A stretch of 64,000 nt of DNA. Source: Pseudomonas putida. Lineage in GTDB: Bacteria; Pseudomonadota; Gammaproteobacteria; Pseudomonadales; Pseudomonadaceae. Below, piece after piece: positions 15,646 to 24,104 of this stretch. Below the pieces are notes generated by a model. That model was not told the DNA's origin. It did not search any database and saw nothing but the letters and a program-made list of their open reading frames with translations. The translations under genes were made by a program, and so were the position numbers. Numbering within the stretch: the first letter of the stretch is position 1; every line of letters begins with the position of its first letter. The DNA is taken from positions 188,519-252,518 of the forward strand of contig NZ_MNAH01000004.1 of the NCBI RefSeq assembly GCF_001976065.1. Direction: 5' to 3'.

Positions 15646-17052
15646 ATGGGCCTTAATAATCAGTGGATGCAACGCGATCTCGCGGTGTTGTGGCATCCCT
15701 GCACCCAGATGAAAGATCACGAACAACTGCCGCTGATCCCGATCAAGCGCGGTGAAGGCGTGTGGCTGGAAGATTTCGAAGGCAAGCGCTACCTCGACGC
15801 GGTGAGCTCCTGGTGGGTGAACGTGTTCGGTCATGCCAACCCGCGCATCAACCAGCGCATCAAGGACCAGGTTGATCAGCTGGAGCACGTGATCCTCGCT
15901 GGCTTCAGCCATCAGCCGGTGATCGAGCTGTCCGAGCGCCTGGTGAAGATGACGCCGGAAGGCCTGACCCGGTGCTTCTACGCCGATAACGGCTCATCCT
16001 GCATCGAAGTCGCGCTGAAAATGAGCTTTCACTACTGGCTCAACCGCGGCGCGCCTGACAAGAAGCGCTTCGTCACCCTGACTAACAGCTACCACGGCGA
16101 GACCATGGCGGCGATGTCGGTGGGCGACGTGCCACTGTTCACCGAAACCTACAAGGCGCTGCTGCTCGACACCATCAAGGTGCCGAGCCCCGATTGCTAC
16201 CTGCGCCCTGAGGGCATGAGCTGGGAAGAGCACTCGCGCAACATGTTCGCCGCCATGGAGCAGACGTTGGCCGAGAACCACGATAGCGTCGCGGCGGTGA
16301 TCGTCGAGCCGCTGATCCAGGGCGCCGGCGGCATGCGCATGTACCACCCGGTGTACCTCAAGCTGCTGCGCGAAGCCTGTGATCGTTACGGCGTGCACCT
16401 GATCCACGATGAAATCGCTGTCGGCTTCGGCCGCACCGGGACGATGTTCGCCTGCGAGCAGGCCGGCATCCGCCCGGATTTCCTGTGCCTGTCCAAGGCC
16501 TTGACCGGCGGCTACCTGCCGCTGGCGGCGTGCCTGACCACCGACGACGTCTACAGCGCCTTCTACGACGATTACCCGACCCTGCGCGCCTTCCTCCACT
16601 CCCACAGCTACACCGGCAACCCGCTGGCGTGCGCGGCGGCCCTGGCGACGCTGGATATCTTCGAAGAAGACCACGTCATCGAGAACAACAAGGCCCTGGC
16701 CCAGCGCATGGCCTCGTCCACCGCTCACCTGGCCGATCATCCGAACGTCAGTGAAGTGCGCCAGACTGGCATGGTGCTGGCTATCGAGATGGTCAAGGAC
16801 AAAGCCAGTAAAGAGGCTTATCCGTGGCAGGAACGCCGCGGCCTGAAGGTGTTCCAGCATGCGCTGGAGCGCGGCGCCTTGCTTCGCCCGTTGGGCAGCG
16901 TGGTGTATTTCCTGCCGCCGTACGTGATCACCCCGGAGCAGATCGATTTCCTCGCCGAAGTCGCCAGCGAAGGGATCGACATTGCCACCCGCGAGAGCGT
17001 CAGCGTGGCGGTGCCGAAGGATTTCCATCCGGGGTTCCGCGATCCGGGCTGA
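15646..17052 (+). CDS. bioA: Adenosylmethionine-8-amino-7-oxononanoate aminotransferase
   Basis: The 468-residue PLP enzyme converts 7-keto-8-aminopelargonate to 7,8-diaminopelargonate in biotin synthesis, using S-adenosylmethionine as amino donor. ATG 15646 follows GAGGAG by seven bases. Family marks include HPCTQMKDHE near the N-terminus, LDAVSSWWVNVFGHANPRIN, YADNGSSCIEVALKMSFHYW, the PLP-aspartate region LIHDEIAVGFGRTGTMFACE, and Schiff-base Lys284 in SKALTGGYLPLA. Other biotin genes are not nearby. rsmE follows after a REP pair. The 221-base gap to the divergent amine oxidase holds both promoters; no operator was recognised. Confidence 0.95.
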   Translation: MGLNNQWMQRDLAVLWHPCTQMKDHEQLPLIPIKRGEGVWLEDFEGKRYLDAVSSWWVNVFGHANPRINQRIKDQVDQLEHVILAGFSHQPVIELSERLVKMTPEGLTRCFYADNGSSCIEVALKMSFHYWLNRGAPDKKRFVTLTNSYHGETMAAMSVGDVPLFTETYKALLLDTIKVPSPDCYLRPEGMSWEEHSRNMFAAMEQTLAENHDSVAAVIVEPLIQGAGGMRMYHPVYLKLLREACDRYGVHLIHDEIAVGFGRTGTMFACEQAGIRPDFLCLSKALTGGYLPLAACLTTDDVYSAFYDDYPTLRAFLHSHSYTGNPLACAAALATLDIFEEDHVIENNKALAQRMASSTAHLADHPNVSEVRQTGMVLAIEMVKDKASKEAYPWQERRGLKVFQHALERGALLRPLGSVVYFLPPYVITPEQIDFLAEVASEGIDIATRESVSVAVPKDFHPGFRDPG

Positions 17053-17084
17053 TTGGTTTCACCCTGGTTTCTGTGGTGCAAGGG

Positions 17085-17164
17085 CTGACGCCTTCGCGGG
17101 CAAGCCCGCTCCCACAGTTAACCGCATTACCCTGTGGGAGCGGGCTTGCCCGCGAAGGCGTCAG
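17085..17164. repeat. REP pair, perfect 33-base arms
   Basis: The arm 17085-17117 (beginning CTGACGCCTTCGCGGGCAAG) is exactly complementary to 17132-17164, with a 14-base loop. It lies between bioA and rsmE. Confidence 0.95.
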
Positions 17165-17196
17165 CAAGACCTACATTTGAATTACAGAGACCACGC

Positions 17197-17916
17197 ATGA
17201 GACTGTCCCGCTTCTTCATCGACGCTCCCTTGAGCACTGGCGAGCACGAGCTGCCCGAGGCCCAGGCCCATTACATCGGGCGCGTGCTGCGCATGGCCGA
17301 GGGCGATGCGTTGCAACTGTTCGACGGTTCCGGCCATGAATTTCGCGGCACGCTGGTGGAAGTCGGCAAAAAACGCGTAGTGGTACAGATAAACGAACAA
17401 TTCGCCGGCCAGGTCGAATCGCCGCTGCAGATCCACCTCGGCCAAGGCTTGTCCAGAGGCGAGCGCATGGACTGGGCGATCCAGAAAGCCACCGAACTGG
17501 GCGTCACGCAAATCACGCCGATTTTCAGCGAGCGTTGTGAAGTCCGCTTGAAGGATGAACGCGCCGACAAACGCCTGCTGCACTGGCGCCAGGTAGCAAT
17601 CAGCGCCTGCGAGCAATGCGGGCGCTCACGGGTGCCGGTGATTCATCCGCCGGTGCTGTTGGCTGACTGGCTCAAGCAGACTGAAGCCGAATTGAAACTC
17701 GTGCTGCATCCGGTGGCCGAGCCATTGGTCAGCCATGCCAAGCCTGCGTCCCTGGCGTTCCTGATCGGCCCGGAAGGCGGTTTGTCCGACGCCGAAGTCG
17801 ATCAGGCCAAGGCCAACGGCTTCCATGCCGCCCGCCTCGGCCCGCGAGTGCTGCGCACCGAAACCGCGCCGGTTGTGGCATTGGCAGTGGCCCAGCAACT
17901 CTGGGGTGATTTCTAA
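17197..17916 (+). CDS. rsmE: 16S rRNA (uracil1498-N3)-methyltransferase
   Basis: The 239-residue SPOUT-class methyltransferase modifies U1498 of 16S rRNA in the decoding centre of the 30S subunit. The start at ATG 17197 gives MRLSRFFIDAPLSTGEHELPEAQAHYIGRVLRM, the conserved PUA-like N-terminus with the HY(I)xRVLR motif; the longer upstream frame is REP sequence. The knotted SAM site is seen in KATELGVTQITPIFSERCEVRL and in LIGPEGGLSDAEVDQA and LGPRVLRTETAPVVAL. Length is normal. Confidence 0.95.
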   Translation: MRLSRFFIDAPLSTGEHELPEAQAHYIGRVLRMAEGDALQLFDGSGHEFRGTLVEVGKKRVVVQINEQFAGQVESPLQIHLGQGLSRGERMDWAIQKATELGVTQITPIFSERCEVRLKDERADKRLLHWRQVAISACEQCGRSRVPVIHPPVLLADWLKQTEAELKLVLHPVAEPLVSHAKPASLAFLIGPEGGLSDAEVDQAKANGFHAARLGPRVLRTETAPVVALAVAQQLWGDF

Positions 17917-17918
17917 AG

Positions 17919-18821
17919 CTACTGCACCGGATCGCTTACCGGCTTGGCAATGATCGCCTTGAGTTCGCTGGTCATCGGGAACTCAAGGTTCAAACCCTTC
18001 GGCGGGATCGGCTGCTCGAACCAGCGCTGGTAAATGCCATTGATCTCGCCCGAGCTATACAGGTCCGCCAACACGCCGTTGACCAGGGCGAGGAACTGCG
18101 GATCGTCCTTGCGCACCATGCAGCTGTAGATCTCCCGCGATTGCTCCTCCCCGACCACCACCCACTTGTGCGGATCATTGGCCTTGGCCCGCTCGCCGTA
18201 GAGCAGCGCGTCGTCCATGTAGAACGCCGCCGCCCGACCCGATTGCAGCATCTGGAAGGCTTCGCCGTGGTCTTTGCCGCTGATCACGAACATGCCGATC
18301 TTGTGATCGACGTTGTAGCTTTTCAGGAAGCGCTCGTTGGTGGTGCCGGCCGTGGTCACCACATTCTTGCCGCGCAGGTCGGCAAAGCGCTTGATCCCGC
18401 TGTCCTTCGCGGTGAGCAGCTGGCCTTTGACGTAGATGAAGCCATAGGAGAACGCCACCTGTTTTTGCCGTTCGGCCGTGACGCCGGTGGAACCGCACTC
18501 CAGGTCCACGGTGCCGTTCTGCACCAATGGAATGCGGGTCTGCGAGGTCACCAGGTTGTACTTCACCTTCAGGTCAGGCCGCCCCAGTTGCTGCTGGATG
18601 CGTTCGACGATCTTGCCCGCCAGATCCACCGAGTACCCCATTGGCTTGCCGCTGTGATCACCCACGTAGGAAAAGGGCACCGAAGCATCGCGATAGCCCA
18701 GGGTAATGCTGTTGGCACCGGCGATCTTGCCCAGGGTGCCCGTCAGCGGCGTTTCATTGGCCTGCGCCTGACTGCCTAGCAACAAGCTGAGGGTGCAAGC
18801 GAGCAACGTGATTTTTTGCAT
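17919..18821 (-). CDS. Amino-acid ABC transporter substrate-binding protein, GltI-like
   Basis: The 300-residue product has a Sec signal (MQKITLLACTLSLLLGSQAQA) and resembles the glutamate/aspartate-binding GltI branch: GKIAGANSITLGYRDASVPFSYVGD, NGTVDLECGSTGVTAERQKQVAFSYGFIYVKGQLL and GRAAAFYMDDALLYGERA. ATG 18821 is used; the frame upstream of it runs back into the oxidase gene. It starts 30 bases after the D-amino-acid oxidase-like gene on the same strand, so they form a two-gene unit. No permease or ATPase is adjacent. An amino-acid ligand related to the oxidase substrate is the reasonable inference. Confidence 0.88.
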   Translation of the reverse strand: MQKITLLACTLSLLLGSQAQANETPLTGTLGKIAGANSITLGYRDASVPFSYVGDHSGKPMGYSVDLAGKIVERIQQQLGRPDLKVKYNLVTSQTRIPLVQNGTVDLECGSTGVTAERQKQVAFSYGFIYVKGQLLTAKDSGIKRFADLRGKNVVTTAGTTNERFLKSYNVDHKIGMFVISGKDHGEAFQMLQSGRAAAFYMDDALLYGERAKANDPHKWVVVGEEQSREIYSCMVRKDDPQFLALVNGVLADLYSSGEINGIYQRWFEQPIPPKGLNLEFPMTSELKAIIAKPVSDPVQ

Positions 18822-18850
18822 TGTTATTCTCCGTTGTGGGTGATGTTTTT

Positions 18851-20092
18851 TCAGGCAGCCCGGTGGTTGAAACCCTGCAGGTCGATGGAAGGTCGGCGCT
18901 CGCCGATCAGTTCGCTGAGCACGCGCCCGCTGCCGCACGCCAGGGTGAAACCCAGCGCACCATGGCCGAGGTTGAGCCACAGGTTGCGATACGCCGTCGC
19001 CCCCAGCAACGGTACGCCGCTGGGGGTGGCCGGGCGCATGCCGGCCCACTCGACGGCTTGGTCATATGCACCGGCATCCGGGAAGGTGTCATGGGCCTGA
19101 CGCTTGATCAGTGCCAGGCGCTTGGGGTCCAGCGCAGGGTCGAAGCCGACGATGTCGACCATCGCCGCCACGCGCAATTGCTCGCCGATGCGGGCATAGA
19201 CGATCTTGCGGTCATAGTCGGTGATGCTCACGTCCGGCGCCCGGTGACCGACGCCGATGGGCACGGTCAGGCTGTAGCCCTTGAGCGGGTAAAGCGGCAG
19301 TTGCAGCCCGGGCAGCGCCAACAGCGGACTGCGGTGTCCGGCGGCGATCACCAGTTGCTCGACCGGCAGCACCTGGTCGCCCAGTTCGATGGCCTTGACG
19401 CTGCCGTTGCCATGGCGAATCCCGGTCACTGCTTGCCCGAGGAGAAATTCGCAACGGCCGGACGCTTGCAGCCGCGCGGCCAGTTGCTGGCAGAAAGCGT
19501 GGCAATCGCCGACCTCTTCCTCCGGGGTGTAGATCGCGCCGACAAAGGGCGCATCGATCAGCGCCGGTTCCAGCTGTGCACATTCGGCCGGCGACAACAC
19601 TTGCTGTTGTTGCGGGTCGGCCAGACCTTGGCGCGCATGTTCGAAACTGCTGTTCTGACGAAAAGTCACCAGTTTGCCATTGCGCCGCCACTGGAAACCC
19701 GCCAGTCCATCGTCCTCGCGCCAGGACTTCAAGGTGGCTTGGCTCAATAGCGCCAGGCGCAGCAAGTGCGCGGCGTTCGCGCGGTTGACCGAGCGACGGC
19801 AGGCGCCGAGGAACGACGCCATCCAACGCCACTGGGCCGGGTCAAAGCGCGGGCGCAGTTTCAGCGGTGAGTCGCCGCGCAGCATCCAGCCGATGGCCTG
19901 CAACGGCACACCGGCGTCGGCCAGGGGCGCGACATAGCGATAGGACAACTGGCCGCCGTTGGCGAAGCTGGTTTCGCTGCCCAACGAGTCCCGTGCCTCG
20001 ACCAGCGTTACCTCGAAACCGTCGCGCACCAGCGCATAGGCCGTAGCCAGGCCAATCACACCGCCGCCGATGATGCACACACGCTGAGCCAT
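18851..20092 (-). CDS. FAD-dependent D-amino-acid oxidase/dehydrogenase (DadA-like)
   Basis: The 413-residue product is a DAO-family flavoenzyme. The N-terminal FAD motif CIIGGGVIGLATAYALVRDGFEVTLVEA is followed by GSETSFANGGQLSYRYVAPLADAGVP, the DadA-type region. The C-terminal motif is PLLGATAYRNLWLNLGHGALGFTLACGSGRVLSELI. ATG 20092 is preceded by AAGGA five bases away. It is a second DadA-like protein rather than the housekeeping dadA, because dadX is not next to it. It should oxidise a D-amino acid or N-substituted glycine to the keto acid, passing electrons to the respiratory chain or oxygen. A LysR regulator is divergent and a binding protein follows. Confidence 0.87.
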   Translation of the reverse strand: MAQRVCIIGGGVIGLATAYALVRDGFEVTLVEARDSLGSETSFANGGQLSYRYVAPLADAGVPLQAIGWMLRGDSPLKLRPRFDPAQWRWMASFLGACRRSVNRANAAHLLRLALLSQATLKSWREDDGLAGFQWRRNGKLVTFRQNSSFEHARQGLADPQQQQVLSPAECAQLEPALIDAPFVGAIYTPEEEVGDCHAFCQQLAARLQASGRCEFLLGQAVTGIRHGNGSVKAIELGDQVLPVEQLVIAAGHRSPLLALPGLQLPLYPLKGYSLTVPIGVGHRAPDVSITDYDRKIVYARIGEQLRVAAMVDIVGFDPALDPKRLALIKRQAHDTFPDAGAYDQAVEWAGMRPATPSGVPLLGATAYRNLWLNLGHGALGFTLACGSGRVLSELIGERRPSIDLQGFNHRAA

Positions 20093-20161
20093 GTCCGTCC
20101 TTAAAACCGTTGTGAAAACGTGGTCGAGGTTAGAACCAGGTGACAGACGTTGAACAATGCA

Positions 20162-20177
20162 TAAACATGTTAAACAT
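20162..20177. promoter_or_regulatory. Candidate LysR operator
   Basis: TAAACAT is repeated at 20162-20168 and 20171-20177, and the palindrome AACATGTT occupies 20164-20171. It lies in the 109-base gap between the divergent oxidase and LysR genes, 25 bases before the LysR start. This is the place where such regulators usually bind. Confidence 0.4.
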
Positions 20178-20201
20178 ATAAACAAAGGTTATGGACTTGC
20201 C

Positions 20202-21113
20202 ATGCGCCTTCGCCATATCGAGATTTTCCAGGCCATCCGCCAGACCGGCTCGATCAGTGCTGCCGCGCAGTTGCTGCATGTCTCGCAGCCGGCGGTGAGC
20301 AAGGTGTTGCAGCACGCCGAGCAACAATTGGGCTTCCCGTTGTTCCTGAGGGTGCGCGGCAAGTTGCAGGCGACGCCGGAAGCGCTGGAGCTGGAGCGCG
20401 AAGTGGACAAGGTCAGCGAAAGCCTGCAAGGCGTGCGACGCCTGGCCCAGAGCCTGCGTCGCGAGCCGGGTCACAGCCTGCGCATCGGCGCCACCCCGGC
20501 ACTGGCTCTGTCATTGCTGCCGCCGGCCATTCACGAGTGGACCATGCACTACCCGGACATCGTCTGCGAATTGTCCAGCGCCCACAGTCGCGAACTGGTG
20601 CAGAACCTGTTGATGCGTGAAGTGGATGTCGCCCTGACCCTGCAACGCCCGGATCACCCGGGGCTCAAGGCCCAGGCCCTGGCGTGCGGCGTGCTGGTGG
20701 CGCTGGCGCCGAGGGATTACTGGCCACAGGAAGAGACGGGAAAACCATTGCCGCTGATGGCCCTGGCGAATGCGCCGCTGATTGGTTTATCCAGTGCCGA
20801 TCCGCTGGCAGCACGGCTCGACAGTTACCTGGAAGCCGTTGAACCGCCACCCCGGGTGCGCATCGCCGTGCAGACCTACTCCCTGGCACGGGCGATGGTG
20901 GAGTCTGGCGCGGGCGTGGCGGTGATCGATCCGTTCACCGCCCTCGGCGCGTCTCCCGACACCACAACCATTCGCCCTCTGGCGCCGCCACTGCCCATTA
21001 CCCTGTACGCAGTGACCCGCGCCGCCGAACCACCGCCCCACACTTTGAACGACTTATTGCAGGTGTTCAGCCGTCGAGCCCAGGAGCAATTGGATCGCCT
21101 CGCCTGTCCCTGA
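20202..21113 (+). CDS. LysR-type transcriptional regulator of the oxidase unit
   Basis: The product has 303 residues. The winged helix-turn-helix is at 1-60 (MRLRHIEIFQAIRQTGSISAAAQLLHVSQPAVSKVLQHAEQQLGFPLF) and is followed by a two-lobed effector domain. ATG 20202 is the start that opens this motif directly; the upstream in-frame ATG at 20157 adds only a lysine-rich stretch through the candidate operator. It is divergent from the D-amino-acid oxidase-like gene, so it probably controls that gene and the binding protein. The inducer is unknown. Confidence 0.88.
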   Translation: MRLRHIEIFQAIRQTGSISAAAQLLHVSQPAVSKVLQHAEQQLGFPLFLRVRGKLQATPEALELEREVDKVSESLQGVRRLAQSLRREPGHSLRIGATPALALSLLPPAIHEWTMHYPDIVCELSSAHSRELVQNLLMREVDVALTLQRPDHPGLKAQALACGVLVALAPRDYWPQEETGKPLPLMALANAPLIGLSSADPLAARLDSYLEAVEPPPRVRIAVQTYSLARAMVESGAGVAVIDPFTALGASPDTTTIRPLAPPLPITLYAVTRAAEPPPHTLNDLLQVFSRRAQEQLDRLACP

Positions 21114-21128
21114 TGAAGGTCGCTTCGC

Positions 21129-21746
21129 CTACAAGACGTAAAAGAAAATCGCCACAAAATGCAGCAAACTCCCGGCGATTACGAACAGGTGCCAGACCCC
21201 ATGGGCATGCCGCAGGCGATGGTCCAGGGCAAAAAAGATGATGCCCACCGTATAAAAAATCCCCCCCGACGCCAGCCACGCAAACCCGGCAGTGCCTAGC
21301 GCCGCCAGCAACGGCTTGACCGCCACCAGCACAATCCAGCCCATCACCGCGTAGATCACGATCGACAGGATGCGCGCTTCCGACCTCGGCTTGATTTCCT
21401 GCAGGATGCCGATCAGCGCCAGCCCCCAGACAATCCCGAACAAAGTCCAACCCCAGGGCCCGCGCAGGGTCACCAGGCAGAACGGCGTGTAGCTGCCCGC
21501 GATCAACAGGTAGATCGAGAAGTGATCGACTTTCTGCATGATCGCTTTCTTGCGTCCGCGCACGCTGTGGTACACGGTCGATGCGCTGTACAACACCAGC
21601 AAGGTAAAGGCGTAGATCGCCATGCTGACGATCTTCCAAGGACTGCCGTCAAGGCTGGCAACCACGATCAACCACACTCCGCCGACAAACGCCGCCACGG
21701 CCCCGACCAGATGCGTCCAGGCGTTCAATCTTTCCCCGTGATACAT
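21129..21746 (-). CDS. TrhA/hemolysin III family membrane protein
   Basis: The 205-residue, seven-helix protein belongs to the PAQR/hemolysin III superfamily (E. coli TrhA/YqfA). Typical signatures are MYHGERLNAWTHLVGAVAAFVGG (N-terminal His), STVYHSVRGRKKAIMQKVDHFSIYLLIAGSYTPFCLVTLRG and the C-terminal RLRHAHGVWHLFVIAGSLLHFVAIFFYV with the metal-binding histidines. The family includes zinc-dependent hydrolase-like receptors; in bacteria it has been linked to membrane-energetics and lipid homeostasis rather than haemolysis. It faces the LysR gene convergently and is divergent from mdcR. Confidence 0.92.
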   Translation of the reverse strand: MYHGERLNAWTHLVGAVAAFVGGVWLIVVASLDGSPWKIVSMAIYAFTLLVLYSASTVYHSVRGRKKAIMQKVDHFSIYLLIAGSYTPFCLVTLRGPWGWTLFGIVWGLALIGILQEIKPRSEARILSIVIYAVMGWIVLVAVKPLLAALGTAGFAWLASGGIFYTVGIIFFALDHRLRHAHGVWHLFVIAGSLLHFVAIFFYVL

Positions 21747-21840
21747 CGTTTACCCCACCTCGAAAATCGATAAAGCACAATATGGCGCGATCCAACCCGC
21801 ATGCGTGCACAATCGGGTTATCCCAATAAGAGCCCACCCC

Positions 21841-22755
21841 ATGCTGATCGATGAAGAGTTGACCCTGAAAAAACTCGAGGTGTTCCTGGCTTTCATGCGC
21901 ACCGGCAACCTGGCCCGCGCCGCTGCCGAATTGCAGACCAGTAACGTTAGCGTACATCGGGCCATCCACTCCCTGGAAAGCGCCCTGCGCTGCCCGTTGT
22001 TCAAGCACGAGGGGCGCAACCTGACGCCACTGGAAAGCGCCTACGTCCTCGAAGAACGGGCGCAGAAGTTGATTCAGGATGTGGTCGAAACCGTGCGCCT
22101 GACCCGCGAAGCTGCCGGGTTCTCCGCCGAGCGTTTCAAATTGGGCTCGCTGTATTCACTGACGGTCAAGACCGTGCCGCAACTGATCATGGGCCTGAAG
22201 ATCCGCCGCAGCGAACTTAACATCGACCTGATCCTGGGCTCGAACTTCGACTTGCTGTACAAGCTCAAGAACATGGAAGTCGACGCGATCCTGGTGTCCC
22301 TGGACGACAGTATCAACGACCCCGATTGCGAGCAGATCCCGCTGTTCTCTGACGACATCTTCCTCGCCACCCCCGCCGATTCCAGGTTCGCCCAGCGTAC
22401 CGAAGTCGACCTGGCCGAAGTCCGCGACGAAACCTTTATTACCCTGACCCAGGGCTTCGCCACGCATCAGGACGGCAAGCGGGTATTCGAGCAGGCGGGG
22501 TTCGAGCCGAAGGTAGCGATGCAGGTCAACGACATCTTCACCCTCCTGAGCATGGTCAGCTCGGGCGTCGGGTATGCGTTGCTGCCGGGCAGGATTGCGG
22601 CGGTCTACGAAAACCGGGTGAAGCTGATTGCGTTGCAGGAGAAGTATCGGTTGCAACAGCACATTGGCGTGGTGTTCCTGAAGGCCAAGGAGCGTGACCC
22701 GAATTTGCTGGCGTTGCTGGCGGAGTGTCGGATGTATGCCAATCGCCAGGCTTGA
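21841..22755 (+). CDS. mdcR: LysR-type regulator of malonate decarboxylase
   Basis: The 304-residue regulator starts at ATG 21841 (MLIDEELTLKKLEVFLAFMRTGNLARAAAELQTSNVSVHRAIHSLESAL), with the DNA-binding helix pair at about residues 12-60. The HTH core TSNVSVHRAIHSLE and the MLIDEELTLKKLE opening are those of MdcR, the activator of mdc operons in Acinetobacter, Klebsiella and Pseudomonas. It lies downstream of and converges on madM, with a REP pair between. The effector is probably malonate or malonyl-CoA. It is a stand-alone gene, divergent from trhA. Confidence 0.88.
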   Translation: MLIDEELTLKKLEVFLAFMRTGNLARAAAELQTSNVSVHRAIHSLESALRCPLFKHEGRNLTPLESAYVLEERAQKLIQDVVETVRLTREAAGFSAERFKLGSLYSLTVKTVPQLIMGLKIRRSELNIDLILGSNFDLLYKLKNMEVDAILVSLDDSINDPDCEQIPLFSDDIFLATPADSRFAQRTEVDLAEVRDETFITLTQGFATHQDGKRVFEQAGFEPKVAMQVNDIFTLLSMVSSGVGYALLPGRIAAVYENRVKLIALQEKYRLQQHIGVVFLKAKERDPNLLALLAECRMYANRQA

Positions 22756-22764
22756 GACCGCGTC

Positions 22765-22839
22765 GCGCCCTTCGCGAGCAGGCTCGCTCCCACATTGGAA
22801 TGCAATCCCTTGTGGGAGCGAGCCTGCTCGCGAAGGCGT
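22765..22839. repeat. REP pair (short-spacer) between mdcR and madM
   Basis: CCTTCGCGAGCAGGCTCGCTCC and its inverted copy lie around a spacer of about 18 bases, between convergent stop codons. Confidence 0.92.
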
Positions 22840-22860
22840 CATGGCAAGCGAGACAAAATC

Positions 22861-23625
22861 CTAGCCAACAATCCCGCGAACAATGAAGAACAACAACGAA
22901 GGCCCCAGCAAGCACCCAAGCCCGGTGTGGAAAGTCGCCGTCAACGCGCCATAAGGCACCAACCGCCGATCCGTCGCCGCCAGCCCCGCCGTCACCCCGC
23001 TCACCGTACCCGCCAGGCCGCCGAACACCATCGCCGAGCGCGGGTTATCCAGGCCCATCCAGCGTGCCGCCATCGGCGTGCCGACCATCACCAGGATCGC
23101 CTTGATCAGCCCTGTGGCAATCGACAGCGCCATTACGTCCGAGGTCGCGCCAATCGCCGCACCGGTCACTGGCCCGACGATGTAAGTCACCGCCCCCGCG
23201 CCAATCGTGGTCATGCTCACCGCATCGCGATAACCAAACACCCAGGCCATGCACGCGCCGACAATGAACGGCAGCACCGTACCCAGCAGCAACGCGATCA
23301 CGCCGATCAACCCGGCCTTTTTCGCTTCGGTGGCCTGCACTTCGAACGCCGTGGCGACAATGGCGAAATCGCGCAGCATGGCGCCGCCCATCAGGCCGAT
23401 GCCGGAGAACAGGGTCAGGTCCGCCAAGCCTTTTTGCCCGCCGGTCATGGTGCCGCCGACCCAGGCCAGGACCAGGCCGATGACGATCGCAATCGCCGAG
23501 CCATGGATGCGCCCGAACGTCAGGCGCTTGGAGAGGATGACAGATACCCACATGATCACGCCGACGAAGGCAAATGCCGTGACCAGGCCGTTGTGTTCCA
23601 GGCCTTTCTCGATGAGATCCCACAT
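22861..23625 (-). CDS. madM: Malonate transporter subunit MadM
   Basis: The 254-residue hydrophobic protein is the larger subunit of the MadL-MadM Na+-dependent malonate:cation symporter. It starts MWDLIEKGLEHNGLVTAFAFVGVIMWVSVILSKRLTFGRIHGSAIAIVIG and has repeated glycine-rich helices (LADLTLFSGIGLMGGAMLRDFAIVATAFE). Its start codon lies one base after the madL stop, so translation is coupled. It is the last gene of the mdc operon and replaces the alternative transporter gene mdcF. Confidence 0.94.
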   Translation of the reverse strand: MWDLIEKGLEHNGLVTAFAFVGVIMWVSVILSKRLTFGRIHGSAIAIVIGLVLAWVGGTMTGGQKGLADLTLFSGIGLMGGAMLRDFAIVATAFEVQATEAKKAGLIGVIALLLGTVLPFIVGACMAWVFGYRDAVSMTTIGAGAVTYIVGPVTGAAIGATSDVMALSIATGLIKAILVMVGTPMAARWMGLDNPRSAMVFGGLAGTVSGVTAGLAATDRRLVPYGALTATFHTGLGCLLGPSLLFFIVRGIVG

Positions 23626-23626
23626 A

Positions 23627-24043
23627 TCAGCGACCTCCTACTGGCGTGCCGACGGGGGTCATTTCCGTGGGCTCATCGGGCAAGGGCTCGCCCTTGTGGG
23701 TCCGGCTGATCAGGGCAATGGTGCAGCCGCAGACCACCACCGAGCCGATCGCCGCCAGCACCGCCACCGGCCCGCCGTGCAAGGCCGTGACCACATTTTG
23801 TTGCGCTGCCATCGCCACCACCACCGGAATGTACATGGCACCCCAGAACCCGACGCCCATTTCGCAGTCCTTGGTCATGCCGCCGCGTTTGTGCATCCAC
23901 AACCGCGCGCAGATCAACAGGATCATCGCGATCCCGACCCCGCCGACGTTGGATTTGACGCCCAGCAAGACACCGAGCATGTCGCCCATGATCACCCCTG
24001 CCAGCGTACAGATCGCCAGCAGCGCCACACCGTAAATAATCAT
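23627..24043 (-). CDS. madL: Malonate transporter subunit MadL
   Basis: The 138-residue hydrophobic partner of MadM (MIIYGVALLAICTLAGVIMGDMLGVLLGVKSNVGGVGIAMILL). ATG 24043 is chosen for its hydrophobic first helix and the TGAGGA eight bases upstream; the longer frame reaches back into mdcH. The C-terminus is hydrophilic (RTHKGEPLPDEPTEMTPVGTPVGGR). The two-component MadLM transporter imports malonate for the decarboxylase encoded upstream. A 61-base gap separates it from mdcH, the largest gap inside this operon. Confidence 0.92.
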   Translation of the reverse strand: MIIYGVALLAICTLAGVIMGDMLGVLLGVKSNVGGVGIAMILLICARLWMHKRGGMTKDCEMGVGFWGAMYIPVVVAMAAQQNVVTALHGGPVAVLAAIGSVVVCGCTIALISRTHKGEPLPDEPTEMTPVGTPVGGR

Positions 24044-24104
24044 TGTTGTCGTCCTCAAAGTGCATCGTCGAATGTTGTTCTTGTTGTTCGAAGCCTCAGG
24101 GTGT

